A stretch of 64,000 nucleotides of DNA from Curtobacterium sp. MCLR17_032. Its GTDB lineage: Bacteria; Actinomycetota; Actinomycetes; Actinomycetales; Microbacteriaceae. The position numbers and the translations under genes are program-made. Below are positions 32,746 to 41,744 of the stretch, piece by piece. The notes under the pieces are model-generated. The model was not told the origin of the DNA. It made no database searches and was given only the letters and a program-made list of their open reading frames with translations. The stretch's first letter is position 1, and each line of letters opens with the position of its first letter. The DNA lies in NCBI RefSeq assembly GCF_003234795.2, contig NZ_CP126268.1, positions 62,001 to 126,000 on the forward strand, given 5' to 3'.

Positions 32746-33586
32746 GGCGGGCACCACGGACGACACCCGGAGCCCCACGGACACCGCTGCCTCGGACACC
32801 GCTGCCTCGGACACCGCTGCCACTGGCCGCGCTGTCGTGCTGGTACCGCGTGGCGGTGGCTGGGGCACCCGGGTCGCCGAGTCCGCTCGGGCGCGGGGAC
32901 TCGAGCCCGTGGTGGTGCCGCTCATCACGGACGAGCCACCCGCGGACACCGGCCCCCTCGACGTGGCGATCGCGCAGCTCCGTGCGACAGCCGCGGCCGC
33001 GACCGGAAGCGGCACGGGCCCCTGGCTCGTGGTGACCAGTGCGACCACCGTGCGCGTGCTCGTGGGACGCATGGCGGGCCTCCCGTCCGGCGTCCGCGTC
33101 GCCGCCGTCGGCACCGCGACCGCACGCGCTGCCCGCGCGGCCGGCTGGCCCGTCGACCTGGTGCCGGACGACGCCTCGGCCGCGGGCCTCGTTGCCGCCC
33201 TGCCGGACACCGACGGACTGGTCGTGCACCCGCGCTCCGACCTCGCCGCCCCGACCCTGGTCGACGGCCTGCGGGAGCGGGACATCCTGGTGGTCGACGT
33301 GGTCGCGTACCGTACCGTGGGCACCGGCGACGGGCCGATCACCCTCGACCCGGCGCCGGACGTCGTCCTCGTGACGAGCGGCAGCGTCGCCCGCGAAGTC
33401 GCCCGCCGCCTCACCCCACTGGACCCGCGGACCCGGATCGCCTGCATCGGCCCGGGTACCGCCACCGAGACCCGCGATGCCGGACTGCCCGTGCACGTCG
33501 TCGCGGCCGAGCGGTCCGCCGAAGCCCTGCTCGACGCCGTCGTCGAGACCCTCACCCCACACCCCGAACAGGAAGGTCACTCGTGA
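32642..33586 (+). CDS. hemD: Uroporphyrinogen-III synthase
   Basis: The enzyme closes hydroxymethylbilane to uroporphyrinogen III. Sequence is poorly conserved in this family, but the fold signs are present: AVVLVPRGGGWGTRVAE, VVTSATTVRVL, VAAVGTATARAARAAGWPVDLVPDDASA, VVHPRSD, VVDVVAYRTV, LVTSGSVAREV and ACIGPGTATETRDAGLPV. The start is unclear. The only in-frame candidates are the GTG at 32642, inside hemC, giving a disordered 60-residue leader, and the GTG at 32837, which would trim the first strand. A 15-bp triplicate falls in this leader. The stop overlaps hemB by GTGA. Confidence 0.82.
   Translation: MPPNSPTCPRPAAPARTNRTPGTPPAPGWRARPSRAGTTDDTRSPTDTAASDTAASDTAATGRAVVLVPRGGGWGTRVAESARARGLEPVVVPLITDEPPADTGPLDVAIAQLRATAAAATGSGTGPWLVVTSATTVRVLVGRMAGLPSGVRVAAVGTATARAARAAGWPVDLVPDDASAAGLVAALPDTDGLVVHPRSDLAAPTLVDGLRERDILVVDVVAYRTVGTGDGPITLDPAPDVVLVTSGSVAREVARRLTPLDPRTRIACIGPGTATETRDAGLPVHVVAAERSAEALLDAVVETLTPHPEQEGHS
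32778..32822. repeat. Three 15-bp tandem units at the hemC-hemD junction
   Basis: CGGACACCGCTGCCT repeats three times, the last copy with one change. In the hemD frame it encodes DTAAS repeats just ahead of the folded domain. Confidence 0.75.
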
Positions 33587-34638
33587 CTGGACGCTTCCCC
33601 CAGGTCCGCCCCCGACGTCTCCGGGCCACCCCCGCGATGCGTCGACTCGTCGCCGAGACCCGGCTCCACCCCGCCGAGCTCGTGCTGCCGATGTTCATCC
33701 GCGAAGGCGCCACCGACGCCATCGACATCACGAGCATGCCCGGGGTCCAGCAGCACTCCCTCGACTCGTTCCGCCGCGCGCTCAACGAGGCCGCGTCGGT
33801 CGGCATCGGCGGCGTGAACCTGTTCGGGGTGCCCGAGCACAAGGACGCCGTCGGGTCCGGCGCGACCGACCCGGACGGCATCCTCAACGTCGCGATCCGG
33901 GTGGCGAAGGAAGAGGTCGGGGACGCGCTCGTCGTGCAGTCCGACCTGTGCCTCGACGAGTTCACCGACCACGGCCACTGCGGCGTGCTCGCGAGCGACG
34001 GTTCGGTCGACAACGACGCCACGCTCCTGCGGTACCGGGACATGGCCGTCGCGCAGGCCGAGGCCGGCGCCGAACTGGTGTGCATGAGCGGGATGATGGA
34101 CGGTCAGATCGCCGCCGCCCGCGACGCCCTCGACACCGCCGGCCACTCCGGCACGGCGCTCCTCGCCTACGCCGCGAAGTACGCCTCCGCCTTCTACGGG
34201 CCGTTCCGGGAGGCCGTGGCCTCGACCCTGCAGGGTGACCGCCGCACCTACCAGCTCGACTCCGGCAACGGACGTGAAGGGCTGCGCGAGGTCGAGCAGG
34301 ACATCGAGGAGGGCGCCGACATCGTCATGGTGAAGCCCGCCATGAGCTACCTCGACGTCCTCGCCCGCACCGCTGACACGTCGCCGGTGCCGGTCTGGGC
34401 GTACCAGATCTCCGGCGAGTACGCGATGATCACCGCAGCCGCCCAGAACGGCTGGATCGACCGGGACGCCGCGGCGATGGAGGCCCTCATCGGCATCAAG
34501 CGCGCCGGCGCCGACGCGATCCTCACCTACTTCGCGGTCGACATCGCCCGCAAGCTCAACGACGAAGCGGGCCTGCGCGCCTCCGGCAGCACCGCGGACG
34601 TCGCCGGCATCGCCACGACCGGGAAGGCACCCGAATGA
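33583..34638 (+). CDS. hemB: Porphobilinogen synthase (delta-aminolevulinate dehydratase)
   Basis: The 351-residue enzyme condenses two 5-aminolevulinate molecules. The Schiff-base lysines are K199 ([15 protein letters not shown]) and K251 ([11 protein letters not shown]). [14 protein letters not shown] holds only two of the cysteines (C123, C133) and an Asp-rich pattern that in the family goes with mixed Zn/Mg use. The GTG start overlaps the hemD stop, and the stop overlaps the hemL ATG, so hemD-hemB-hemL are translated as one coupled chain. Confidence 0.95.
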   Translation: MTGRFPQVRPRRLRATPAMRRLVAETRLHPAELVLPMFIREGATDAIDITSMPGVQQHSLDSFRRALNEAASVGIGGVNLFGVPEHKDAVGSGATDPDGILNVAIRVAKEEVGDALVVQSDLCLDEFTDHGHCGVLASDGSVDNDATLLRYRDMAVAQAEAGAELVCMSGMMDGQIAAARDALDTAGHSGTALLAYAAKYASAFYGPFREAVASTLQGDRRTYQLDSGNGREGLREVEQDIEEGADIVMVKPAMSYLDVLARTADTSPVPVWAYQISGEYAMITAAAQNGWIDRDAAAMEALIGIKRAGADAILTYFAVDIARKLNDEAGLRASGSTADVAGIATTGKAPE

Positions 34639-35969
34639 CCCCGACGACGACCAACGACCAGCTGTTCGGCCGCGCGAAGAACAGCATCCCGGGCGGAGTG
34701 AACTCCCCGGTCCGTGCCTACGGCTCCGTCGGCGGCACCCCGCGGTTCCTCGTCAACGCGAAGGGGGCCTACGTCACCGACGCCGAGGGTCGCGAGTACG
34801 TCGACCTCGTCGCGTCCTGGGGTCCGGCGATCCTCGGGCACGCCCACCCCGGCACCGTGGAGGCCGTGCAGCAGGCGGCGGCCCGCGGGCTGTCGTTCGG
34901 CGCCTCCACCCCGGGCGAGACCGAGCTGGCCGAGCTCGTGAAGCAGCGGGTGCAGGTCGACGGCGACGGTCCGATCGAGAAGCTCCGCATGGTGTCCACC
35001 GGCACCGAGGCGACGATGACCGCGATCCGCCTGGCCCGCGGGTACACCGGCCGCGACCTGCTCGTGAAGTTCGCCGGGCACTACCACGGCCACTCCGACT
35101 CGCTGCTGGCCGAGGCCGGCTCGGGTGTCGCGACGCTCGCCCTGCCCGGCAGTGCGGGCATCACCGCCGAGACCGCCGCGCAGACCCTGGTGCTGCCGTA
35201 CAACGACCTCGACGCCGTCCGCCGCGCGTTCGAGGAGCACTCCGGGCGCATCGCCGCCGTGATCGTCGAGGCCGCCGCCGCGAACATGGGCGTCCTCGCT
35301 CCCGACCGCGGCTTCAACCGGGCGCTGTCGCAGATCACCAGTTCGAACGGTGCGCTGCTCATCGTCGACGAGGTCCTCACCGGCTTCCGCGTCGGACCCG
35401 CCGGCTGGTGGGGTCTCGAGGCGTCGAACACCGTCCCCGACGGCGCCGGCTGGAAGCCCGACCTGGTCACCTACGGCAAGGTCATCGGCGGCGGCATGCC
35501 CCTCGCCGCACTCGGTGGTCGTCGCGAGGTGATGGACTTCCTCGCCCCGCTCGGCCCGGTGTACCAGGCGGGCACGCTGTCCGGGAACCCGCTGGCGGTC
35601 GCCGCCGGCATCGCCACGCTCCGTGCCGCCACGGCGGACGTCTACGCGCACCTCGACCGCACCGCCGACGTGGTGTCGCGGGCGACGAGCGAGGCCCTGT
35701 CGGCCGAGGGCGTCGCACACACCGTGCAGCACGCCGGCAACCTGTTCTCGTTCGCGTTCACGGACACCCCGCCGCGGAACTACGACGACGTCCGGGCGCA
35801 GGACGTCTTCCGGTACGCGCCGTTCTTCCACAGCATGCTCGACTCCGGCATCACGCTGCCGCCGAGTGTGTTCGAGGCGTGGTTCCTGACCGCGGCGCAC
35901 GACGAGCGTGCGGTGTCGCAGATCCTCGACGCCCTGCCCGCCGCCGCGAAGGCGGCTGCCGCCGCCTGA
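34635..35969 (+). CDS. hemL: Glutamate-1-semialdehyde 2,1-aminomutase
   Basis: The 444-residue PLP enzyme makes 5-aminolevulinate from the HemA product. The signature is [18 protein letters not shown] at the N-terminus, [16 protein letters not shown] for phosphate binding, [10 protein letters not shown] with the PLP-ring Asp D245, and [17 protein letters not shown] with the Schiff-base K282. It closes the nine-gene heme locus. Although it acts on the second step, it is encoded last. It is followed by a strong nested hairpin. Confidence 0.95.
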   Translation: MTPTTTNDQLFGRAKNSIPGGVNSPVRAYGSVGGTPRFLVNAKGAYVTDAEGREYVDLVASWGPAILGHAHPGTVEAVQQAAARGLSFGASTPGETELAELVKQRVQVDGDGPIEKLRMVSTGTEATMTAIRLARGYTGRDLLVKFAGHYHGHSDSLLAEAGSGVATLALPGSAGITAETAAQTLVLPYNDLDAVRRAFEEHSGRIAAVIVEAAAANMGVLAPDRGFNRALSQITSSNGALLIVDEVLTGFRVGPAGWWGLEASNTVPDGAGWKPDLVTYGKVIGGGMPLAALGGRREVMDFLAPLGPVYQAGTLSGNPLAVAAGIATLRAATADVYAHLDRTADVVSRATSEALSAEGVAHTVQHAGNLFSFAFTDTPPRNYDDVRAQDVFRYAPFFHSMLDSGITLPPSVFEAWFLTAAHDERAVSQILDALPAAAKAAAAA

Positions 35970-35980
35970 CCCCCGCAACA

Positions 35981-36038
35981 CGCAACGTCGGCGTCGTCAC
36001 GCAGCGCAATGTCGCTGCGGAACGGCGCCGACGTTGCG
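35981..36038. terminator. Nested hairpin after the heme locus
   Basis: An outer perfect 13-bp stem (CGCAACGTCGGCG at 35981-35993 with CGCCGACGTTGCG at 36026-36038) encloses a second hairpin, GCAGCG-CAATGT-CGCTGC at 36001-36018. It lies between the convergent hemL and ABC genes and could end transcription from both sides. No long T-run follows on the plus strand. Confidence 0.65.
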
Positions 36039-36077
36039 TTTCGCGAGACGGACGGGCGGACGGGAGGCGCGGGGCGG

Positions 36078-36863
36078 CTAGTCCGCGCGGCGTGCGTGCC
36101 AGCGCCCACCGCTCCGCTCGACCGCCAGCGGGAAGTCGAACGCCGCCGACACCCGCGCCGAGCTGATGACCTCGTCCGCGCGCCCCTGCGCCACGACGGC
36201 CCCGTCACGCAGCAGCATCGCGTGCGAGGTGGACGCCGGCAGGTCCTCGAGGTGGTGGGTGACCATCACGCTGCCGAGCTCCGGCTGCCGCACCCGCAGC
36301 GCGTCGACGGTCTCGAGCAGGTGTTCCCGGGCGGCGACGTCGAGCCCGGTCGCCGGTTCGTCGAGCAGCAGCAGCCGCGGCTCGGCCATCAGCGCCCGCG
36401 CGATCAGTGCCCGACCCCGTTCACCCTGCGACAGCACCGGCCAGCGGGCGTCCCGGCGGGCGGACAGTCCGACGTCGGCGACGTGCTGCTCGGCACGGGC
36501 GACCTGCTCGGCGGTCGGTTCCCACCGCACCATGAGGTCGGTCGTGCCGGTCAGCCCGGTGAGCACGGTCTCCAGGACGGTGAGCGGCGAGAGCATCCGG
36601 TGCCGTGGGTCGACGTGGCCGATGTGCTCGCGGAGCTGCCGGACGTCGGCACGACCCAGGCGGTGCCCGAGCAACTCGACGGTGCCCGCGGAGGGGTGCC
36701 CGGTCGCGCCCAGGACGGCCAGCAGCGTGGACTTGCCCGCGCCGTTCGGGCCGAGCAGTGCCCAGTGCTCGCCGGCCCGGACGGTCAGCTCGACGTCGTG
36801 CAGCAGGTCGCGGCCGCCGCGGGTGACGCGGAGTCCGGAGGTGCGGAGGAGGGCGTCGGTCAT
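36078..36863 (-). CDS. ABC transporter ATP-binding protein
   Basis: The 261-residue ATPase has Walker A GPNGAGKS, the signature LSQGERGR (a variant of LSGGQ), Walker B RLLLLDEPATGLD and the switch His in VMVTHH. It most resembles stand-alone ATPases of the ModF/YlmA-like group with SPLTVLETVLTG in the Q-loop region. No permease is adjacent, so its partner is unknown. The ATG at 36863 has GAGGA just upstream. It follows the GntR gene on the same strand with a 38-base gap. Confidence 0.82.
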   Translation of the reverse strand: MTDALLRTSGLRVTRGGRDLLHDVELTVRAGEHWALLGPNGAGKSTLLAVLGATGHPSAGTVELLGHRLGRADVRQLREHIGHVDPRHRMLSPLTVLETVLTGLTGTTDLMVRWEPTAEQVARAEQHVADVGLSARRDARWPVLSQGERGRALIARALMAEPRLLLLDEPATGLDVAAREHLLETVDALRVRQPELGSVMVTHHLEDLPASTSHAMLLRDGAVVAQGRADEVISSARVSAAFDFPLAVERSGGRWHARRAD

Positions 36864-36901
36864 CCCGTCATCCTCGCGCACCCCGGTGGACCCGACGGCG
36901 G

Positions 36902-37570
36902 TCAGGCCTTCGCGGCCCGGGCGGTGGCGAGGTGCTCGGCCATCCCGCGACCGAGTCCGCGGACGAGTGCTCCGCCGGCCTCCCCGTCGCGACCCTTCGC
37001 GGCGGCGCGGAAGCCGTCGAGGGCCTGTTCGACGTCCCAGAAGACGAACTCGGGCTCGCCGATTCGGACGAACTTCGCACGGTTCAGCAGCGATTCGCTC
37101 GTCTTGAGCAGCAGTTCGTTGCCGGACTTCTGCACCATGAACGCGATCGCGCGGTCGATGTCGTCGTTGAGGGCGCGGTCCTCGGCCTTCGCGTGCGCGC
37201 GCATGTCGTCGAGGATGGCGCCGAACGCCTTCACGTCGTCGTCCTCGAAGCGGGGGAAGGACCAGCGCGCGGCGAGTTCACCGAAGCCGAAGAGCATCTG
37301 GAAGGCGTCGTCGTAGGCTTCGCGGGTCGGGGAGGCGACGCGGGTGTACCGGTTCGCCTCCATCTCGACCAGGCCGTAGTCGACGAGCTTCGCGATCGCC
37401 TCGCGGATCGGGGTGCGACTCACACCCAGCCAGGCCACGAGCTCGTCGTCGTTGAGGCGTTCGCCGGCCTGCAGGGTCCCGTCCTGGATGGCCGCGAGCA
37501 TCTTCTCGAGGACGACGTCCCGGAGGAGCTTGCGCGGCGAGTTCTCGACGGTCGACTTGGGTACCGGCAT
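36902..37570 (-). CDS. GntR-family regulator (FadR/FCD-like)
   Basis: The 222-residue protein has an N-terminal winged helix (LEKMLAAIQDGTLQAGERLNDDELVAWLGVSRTPIREAIAKL) and an all-helical C-terminal effector domain of the FCD type (YDDAFQMLFGFGELAARWSFPRF onward). GAAGGAG stands before the ATG at 37570. Its effector and targets are not evident; the ABC gene downstream and the oxidoreductase upstream are candidates. An operator-like stretch with TTGCGCAA lies about 50 bases upstream. Confidence 0.85.
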   Translation of the reverse strand: MPVPKSTVENSPRKLLRDVVLEKMLAAIQDGTLQAGERLNDDELVAWLGVSRTPIREAIAKLVDYGLVEMEANRYTRVASPTREAYDDAFQMLFGFGELAARWSFPRFEDDDVKAFGAILDDMRAHAKAEDRALNDDIDRAIAFMVQKSGNELLLKTSESLLNRAKFVRIGEPEFVFWDVEQALDGFRAAAKGRDGEAGGALVRGLGRGMAEHLATARAAKA

Positions 37571-37617
37571 CCGGGTCTCCTTCAGAAGGTGTTCGGTATT
37601 CAAATCCTAACGTGACA

Positions 37618-37636
37618 TTGCGCAAACGGTTGCAAA
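37618..37636. promoter_or_regulatory. Operator-like TTGCGCAA / ACGGTTGCAA sequence
   Basis: TTGCGCAA (37618-37625) is a perfect 8-bp palindrome and is followed directly by ACGGTTGCAA (37626-37635). The same ten bases form half of the perfect palindrome at 47175-47188 near the LacI gene. It sits between the GntR gene and the oxidoreductase stop. Confidence 0.4.
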
Positions 37637-37657
37637 ATCACTGGCGGGAGGCGCGGA

Positions 37658-38635
37658 TCACCGCCGCACGTCGACCACCGTCCGCCCGTGCACCCGTCCG
37701 GCGACCACGGCAGCGCCGACCTCGATCGCCTCGGCCAGCCCGACGGTCCGCGACACCGCCCGGAGCAGCGCCGGGTCGAGGTCTGTTCCCAGCCGCGCCC
37801 ACGCCCGCTGCCGCAGGTCGAGCGGCGCCGCGACCGATTCGATGCCGAGCAGGGACACCCCGCGCAGGATGAACGGCAGCACCGTCGTCGACAGCGCGGT
37901 GTCCTGCGCCAGCCCGCACGCCGTGACCGCCCCGCCGTACCGCGTCGCCGCGAGGACGTTCGCCAGGGTCGCACCCCCGACGCTGTCCACGGCACCCGCC
38001 CAGACCGCCCGCTGCATCGGCTTGCCGGGGTCGGCGAACTGCGCCCGGTCGACGACGTCCGTCGCACCGAGTGCCCGGAGCGAGTGGCCGTTCTCCGGCC
38101 GACCGGTCGACGCCGTCACCCGGTACCCACGAGCCGCGAGCAGGGCGATCGCCACCGTGCCGACCCCGCCCGAGGCCCCGGTCACCAGGACCGGTCCGTC
38201 TTCGGGTGCGACCACCCGCTCGAGCGCCAGGACGCTGAGCATCGCCGTGAAGCCCGCCGTGCCGATCGCTGCCGCCAGGTCGTCGTCGAGGTCCTCCGGA
38301 AGCGTGACGAGCGAGTCGACCGGGACCACGCACTGCTCCGCCCAGCCGCCGTGTCGGGTCTCGCCCGCGCCCGCGCCGGTGAGGACCACGCGCTCGCCGA
38401 CGGCCACGTCCCGCACGTCCGAGCCGAGCGCGGCGACGGTGCCCACCACGTCGATGCCCGGCACGAGCGGATCGGCCCGCACCACGCCGGGGTCGCCGGC
38501 GACGGCCAGGCCGTCCTTGTAGTTGACGCTCGACCTCGTGACGGTGACCAGGGCCTCACGGCTGCCGGGAGCGGGCAGGTCGACGTCGGTGACGGCGGGG
38601 GCGGCGGAACGGGACACGAGGACGGCACGGGTCAT
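37658..38635 (-). CDS. Zinc-free MDR quinone oxidoreductase (YhdH/AcuI-like)
   Basis: The 325-residue enzyme belongs to the YhdH/YhfP group of medium-chain reductases, some of which reduce acrylyl-CoA. SSVNYKDGLAVAGDPGVVR and PLVPGIDVVGTVAALGSDVRDVAVGERV are diagnostic. GASGGVGTVAIALLAARGY binds NADPH, and SVGGATLANVLAATRYGG and TALSTTVLPFILRGVSLLGIESV complete the pattern. Catalytic-zinc cysteines are absent. The start is ATG at 38635. Substrate is not fixed by context. Confidence 0.85.
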   Translation of the reverse strand: MTRAVLVSRSAAPAVTDVDLPAPGSREALVTVTRSSVNYKDGLAVAGDPGVVRADPLVPGIDVVGTVAALGSDVRDVAVGERVVLTGAGAGETRHGGWAEQCVVPVDSLVTLPEDLDDDLAAAIGTAGFTAMLSVLALERVVAPEDGPVLVTGASGGVGTVAIALLAARGYRVTASTGRPENGHSLRALGATDVVDRAQFADPGKPMQRAVWAGAVDSVGGATLANVLAATRYGGAVTACGLAQDTALSTTVLPFILRGVSLLGIESVAAPLDLRQRAWARLGTDLDPALLRAVSRTVGLAEAIEVGAAVVAGRVHGRTVVDVRR

Positions 38636-38693
38636 GCGCGCGACGCTACCCCGGGCCTCCCGGTCGGGTGCGGGCCTGATGCGTGCCCGACGG

Positions 38694-38751
38694 TTCGCGC
38701 TCAGCGACAACGTTCGCGCCCGCTCGCACGAACGGTGTCGCTGAGCGCGAA
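38694..38751. terminator. 23-bp inverted repeat between pfkA and the oxidoreductase gene
   Basis: The arms 38694-38716 and 38729-38751 pair over 23 bp with one mismatch around a 12-base loop. The core is GCTCAGCGACA / TGTCGCTGAGC. It lies 28 bases after the pfkA stop on the minus strand and may end that transcript; a T-run is lacking. It resembles the hairpin after hemL in using CAGCG and AACGT blocks. Confidence 0.55.
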
Positions 38752-38778
38752 ACGCGCCCGCCCGCGGACCGCCCGCGA

Positions 38779-39807
38779 TCAGCCGAACATGATGGCGGCC
38801 TCGTCGTACCGGTCCTGCGGCACGGTCTTCAGCTCGCCGAGCGCGTCCGCGAACGAGACGTGCACGATCTCGGTCCCCTTCAGGGCGACCATCCGGCCCC
38901 AGCGCTCCTCGACGACCGCGTCGATCGCGGCCAGCCCGAGCCGGGTGGACAGCACCCGGTCGTACGCCGTCGGGGTGCCACCGCGCTGGATGTGGCCCAG
39001 CGTGGTCGCACGCGTCTCGATGCCGGTCATCTCCTCGATGAGCGGGGCGAGGCGCTCGCCGATGCCACCCAGGCGCGGCCGGCCGAAGGCGTCCAGGCCG
39101 CGCTCGGTGTGCGCGGTGTCCTCGTGGTCGGGGACGAAGCCCTCGGCGACCACGACGAGCGGTGCGCGGCCGCGGTCGTAGGCGGCCTGCACCCACTCGC
39201 CGATCTGCGCCAGCGACGTCTTCTGCTCGGGGATGAGGATCGCGTGCGCGCCCGCCGCCATGCCCGAGTGCAGGGCGATCCAACCGACGTGGCGGCCCAT
39301 CACCTCGGCGACCATGCAGCGGGAGTGGGACTCGCCGGTGGTGCGGAGGCGGTCCATCGCCTCGGTCGCGATCGCCACGGCGGTGTCGAACCCGAACGTG
39401 TAGTCGGTGGCGCCCAGGTCGTTGTCGACCGTCTTCGGCACGCCGACGATCTGCAGGCCGGCGTCCGTGAGGCGCTTCGCGGCCGCCAGGGTGCCCTCGC
39501 CGCCGATCGCGACGACGGCGTCGATGCCGTGTCGTTCCAGGGTCTTCGTGATGTTCTCGACGCCGCCGTTCGGGCCCTCGAAGGGGTTCGTGCGGCTGGT
39601 GCCGAGGATCGTCCCGCCCTGCTTCGCGATGCCCTGGATGTCCTTGCGGCCGAGCGGCACGATGTCGCCCTCGACAACACCCCGCCAGCCGTCGCGGAAG
39701 CCGACGAACTCGTGGCCGTGGATGGCGATGCCCTTGAGCACGATGGCGCGGATGACCGCGTTGAGGCCGGGGCAGTCGCCGCCGGAGGTGAGGATGCCGA
39801 TGCGCAT
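38779..39807 (-). CDS. pfkA: ATP-dependent 6-phosphofructokinase
   Basis: The 342-residue enzyme phosphorylates fructose 6-phosphate. TSGGDCPGLNAVIR opens the nucleotide site. IGGEGTLAAA (102-106 GGEGT) has Gly, not Asp, at the position that separates ATP-using from pyrophosphate-using enzymes, so ATP use is expected. K125 and TVDND (126-130) hold the catalytic Asp, and AEVMGRHVGWIALHSGMAAGAH and LGHIQRGGTPTAYDR bind substrate. GGGAG stands 7 bases before the ATG. A palindromic hairpin follows the stop. Confidence 0.94.
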   Translation of the reverse strand: MRIGILTSGGDCPGLNAVIRAIVLKGIAIHGHEFVGFRDGWRGVVEGDIVPLGRKDIQGIAKQGGTILGTSRTNPFEGPNGGVENITKTLERHGIDAVVAIGGEGTLAAAKRLTDAGLQIVGVPKTVDNDLGATDYTFGFDTAVAIATEAMDRLRTTGESHSRCMVAEVMGRHVGWIALHSGMAAGAHAILIPEQKTSLAQIGEWVQAAYDRGRAPLVVVAEGFVPDHEDTAHTERGLDAFGRPRLGGIGERLAPLIEEMTGIETRATTLGHIQRGGTPTAYDRVLSTRLGLAAIDAVVEERWGRMVALKGTEIVHVSFADALGELKTVPQDRYDEAAIMFG

Positions 39808-39867
39808 GGTGACTCCCGTGGTCGGGTCCGGAGGGACGTGCCCATCATGTCTGACGGCGGTTCCGCT

Positions 39868-39873
39868 TACCAT
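39868..39873 (+). promoter_or_regulatory. Candidate -10 box (TACCAT) for the leaderless glycosylase gene
   Basis: TACCAT ends exactly 6 bases before the ATG at 39880, in the 72-base gap between the divergent pfkA and glycosylase genes. Confidence 0.5.
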
Positions 39874-39879
39874 CCCTGC

Positions 39880-40854
39880 ATGCCCTCCGTCCGTCCCGTC
39901 GCCGCAGCTCCGGCGGCCCGTCCCGGCGCGGACGACGGTGCGGGTCGCGTGGACACCGTGTACCGGCCGGGAGGCCCGGTGGACGTGGTCGCGACGCTGC
40001 GGCCCCTGTCGCGCGGCTCCGGCGACCCGGCCCACCGGGTGGTCGGCTCCGACGTGTGGCTCGCGCTCCGCACCCCGGAGGGGCCGGCGTCGGTGCTCGT
40101 GCGCCCCGTCGGTGACACCGTCGCGATCAGTGCCTGGGGTGCCGGAGCGTCGTGGGCGGTCGCGCACGGACCGGACCTGGTCGGCCGCGGGGACGACTGG
40201 ACCGAGCTCGACGTGTCCGCACATGCCTTCCTCGCCCAGGCGCGACACCGTCAGCCGGGGTTACGGCTGCTGCGGACGAACACCGTCGTCGCGATGCTCG
40301 TGCCGGCGATCATGGAGCAGAAGGTGACCTCCCGCCAGGCCTGGCGGGCGTGGCGGTACCTCGTGCAGCGCTTCGGCACGCCCGCTCCCGGGCCGGCTCC
40401 GGCGGGCATGGTCGTCCCGCCGGACGCCGACACCTGGGCGCGGATCCCGAGCTGGGAGTGGCACAAGGCCGGCATCGAGCCCGGACGGTCGGCGACGGTG
40501 ATGCGCGTCGTGCGGGTCGCGCCGGCGCTCGAGCGGACGCTGACCCTGGGCCGGGGTGGCGAACTCGTCGCGAGCCGGCTGCAGTCGATCCCGGGCGTCG
40601 GGCCGTGGACCGCCGCCGAGACGGCGCAACGGGCGCACGGTGATCCGGATTCGCCAAGTGTCGGGGACTACCACGTGCCCGCGCTCGTCGGGTGGGCGCT
40701 CACCGGCGGACCGGTCGACGACGACGGGATGCTCGAGCTGCTCGAACCCTGGCGGGGGCACCGGGAGCGGGTCGTGCGGTTGATCGCGGGCTCGGGCTTC
40801 CGGAAGCCGACGTTCGGGCCGCGGATGACGATCCAGGACCACCGGGGCCACTGA
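39880..40854 (+). CDS. HhH-GPD DNA glycosylase (AlkA-like)
   Basis: The 324-residue protein has an N-terminal beta domain and a C-terminal helix-hairpin-helix glycosylase domain: MEQKVTSRQAWRAWRYLV, then LQSIPGVGPWTAAETAQRAHGDPDSPSVGDYHVP, where the Asp of VGDYHVP is the catalytic residue of 3-methyladenine DNA glycosylase II relatives. It should remove alkylated bases. It is larger than minimal AlkA and lacks the Ada part. Its stop lies 2 bases from the stop of the convergent next gene. Confidence 0.85.
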   Translation: MPSVRPVAAAPAARPGADDGAGRVDTVYRPGGPVDVVATLRPLSRGSGDPAHRVVGSDVWLALRTPEGPASVLVRPVGDTVAISAWGAGASWAVAHGPDLVGRGDDWTELDVSAHAFLAQARHRQPGLRLLRTNTVVAMLVPAIMEQKVTSRQAWRAWRYLVQRFGTPAPGPAPAGMVVPPDADTWARIPSWEWHKAGIEPGRSATVMRVVRVAPALERTLTLGRGGELVASRLQSIPGVGPWTAAETAQRAHGDPDSPSVGDYHVPALVGWALTGGPVDDDGMLELLEPWRGHRERVVRLIAGSGFRKPTFGPRMTIQDHRGH

Positions 40855-40856
40855 AC

Positions 40857-41720
40857 TCAGGGGTGGTGGGTGCCCTCGCCGGCCAGCACCGCGCGGTAGC
40901 CCTCTCGGAAGGTCGGGTAGCGGAACGCGAAGCCCGTCGAGCGGAGCAGCGCGTTCGACAGGCGCTTGTCACCACCCGCCTGCCGGTCCGATGCGGGGCC
41001 GTGCTCCGGTGTCGGCAGATCGAGTTCGTCGGCGAGGAACCGCAGCACGTCGTCGAGACGGACCGGCTCGTCGTCCGTCCCGAGGTACGTCGGTGCCGGG
41101 TCGTCCAGCGTCGCGAGGTGCACGATCGCGGCGGCGGCGTCGTCGCGGTGGATGCGGTTCGTGTGCGGGGACGCGGCATCAGCCGGAGCGAGCCGGGCAC
41201 TGCCGGAGCGGACCTGGTCGATCAACCGCTCGCGGCCGGGGCCGTAGATGCCGGACAGGCGGAGGAGCACCGCACCGGCGACCCGTTCGCGGAGCAGTGC
41301 CTCGGCCTCGACCAGGACCCTCGCCGTCGGGGTACCGCCAGCGGCCGGGGTCGCCTCCGTGACCTCGCTGCCGTCGGACACGTCGTACACGGCGGTCGAG
41401 GACACGACGACGACCCGCGGGCTCGCCCCCGATCGGTCGATCCCGTCCAGCACGTTCCGCAGACCGTCGACGTAGGTGGCGCGGTACTCGTCCGGGTCGC
41501 GGCTGCCCGCGGCCAGGGCGACGACGACGATCGCGGTGTCGGGGTCGATCTCGGGGACGTCACTCCGGAGGTCGGTGCTCCGGCCCTCGATCGGCACCGG
41601 CAGGAGTTCAGCGCGGCGACGGAGGCCGACGACGCGGTACCCGAGGTCGGCGAAGCGGAGGGCGGCCTCGGTGCCGAGGTCGCCGCAGCCGGCGATGACG
41701 ACGGTCTGGTGTGCTGACAT
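40857..41720 (-). CDS. NAD(P)-binding epimerase/dehydratase-like protein (YeeZ-like)
   Basis: The 287-residue protein opens with TVVIAGCGDLGTEAALRFADLGYRVVGLRR, an atypical Rossmann motif GxGxxG, and continues like YeeZ/extended SDR proteins: VVVALAAGSRDPDEYRATYVDGLRNVL, VVVSSTAVYDVSDGSEVTE, LLRLSGIYGPGRERLIDQVRSG and NRIHRDDAAAAIVHL. The usual Tyr-x-x-x-Lys is displaced. The sugar or other substrate is unknown. The ATG is at 41720, 24 bases after the SDR operon stop. Confidence 0.78.
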   Translation of the reverse strand: MSAHQTVVIAGCGDLGTEAALRFADLGYRVVGLRRRAELLPVPIEGRSTDLRSDVPEIDPDTAIVVVALAAGSRDPDEYRATYVDGLRNVLDGIDRSGASPRVVVVSSTAVYDVSDGSEVTEATPAAGGTPTARVLVEAEALLRERVAGAVLLRLSGIYGPGRERLIDQVRSGSARLAPADAASPHTNRIHRDDAAAAIVHLATLDDPAPTYLGTDDEPVRLDDVLRFLADELDLPTPEHGPASDRQAGGDKRLSNALLRSTGFAFRYPTFREGYRAVLAGEGTHHP

Positions 41721-41744
41721 CTGTCGACCTTCCCACGGATGCGG

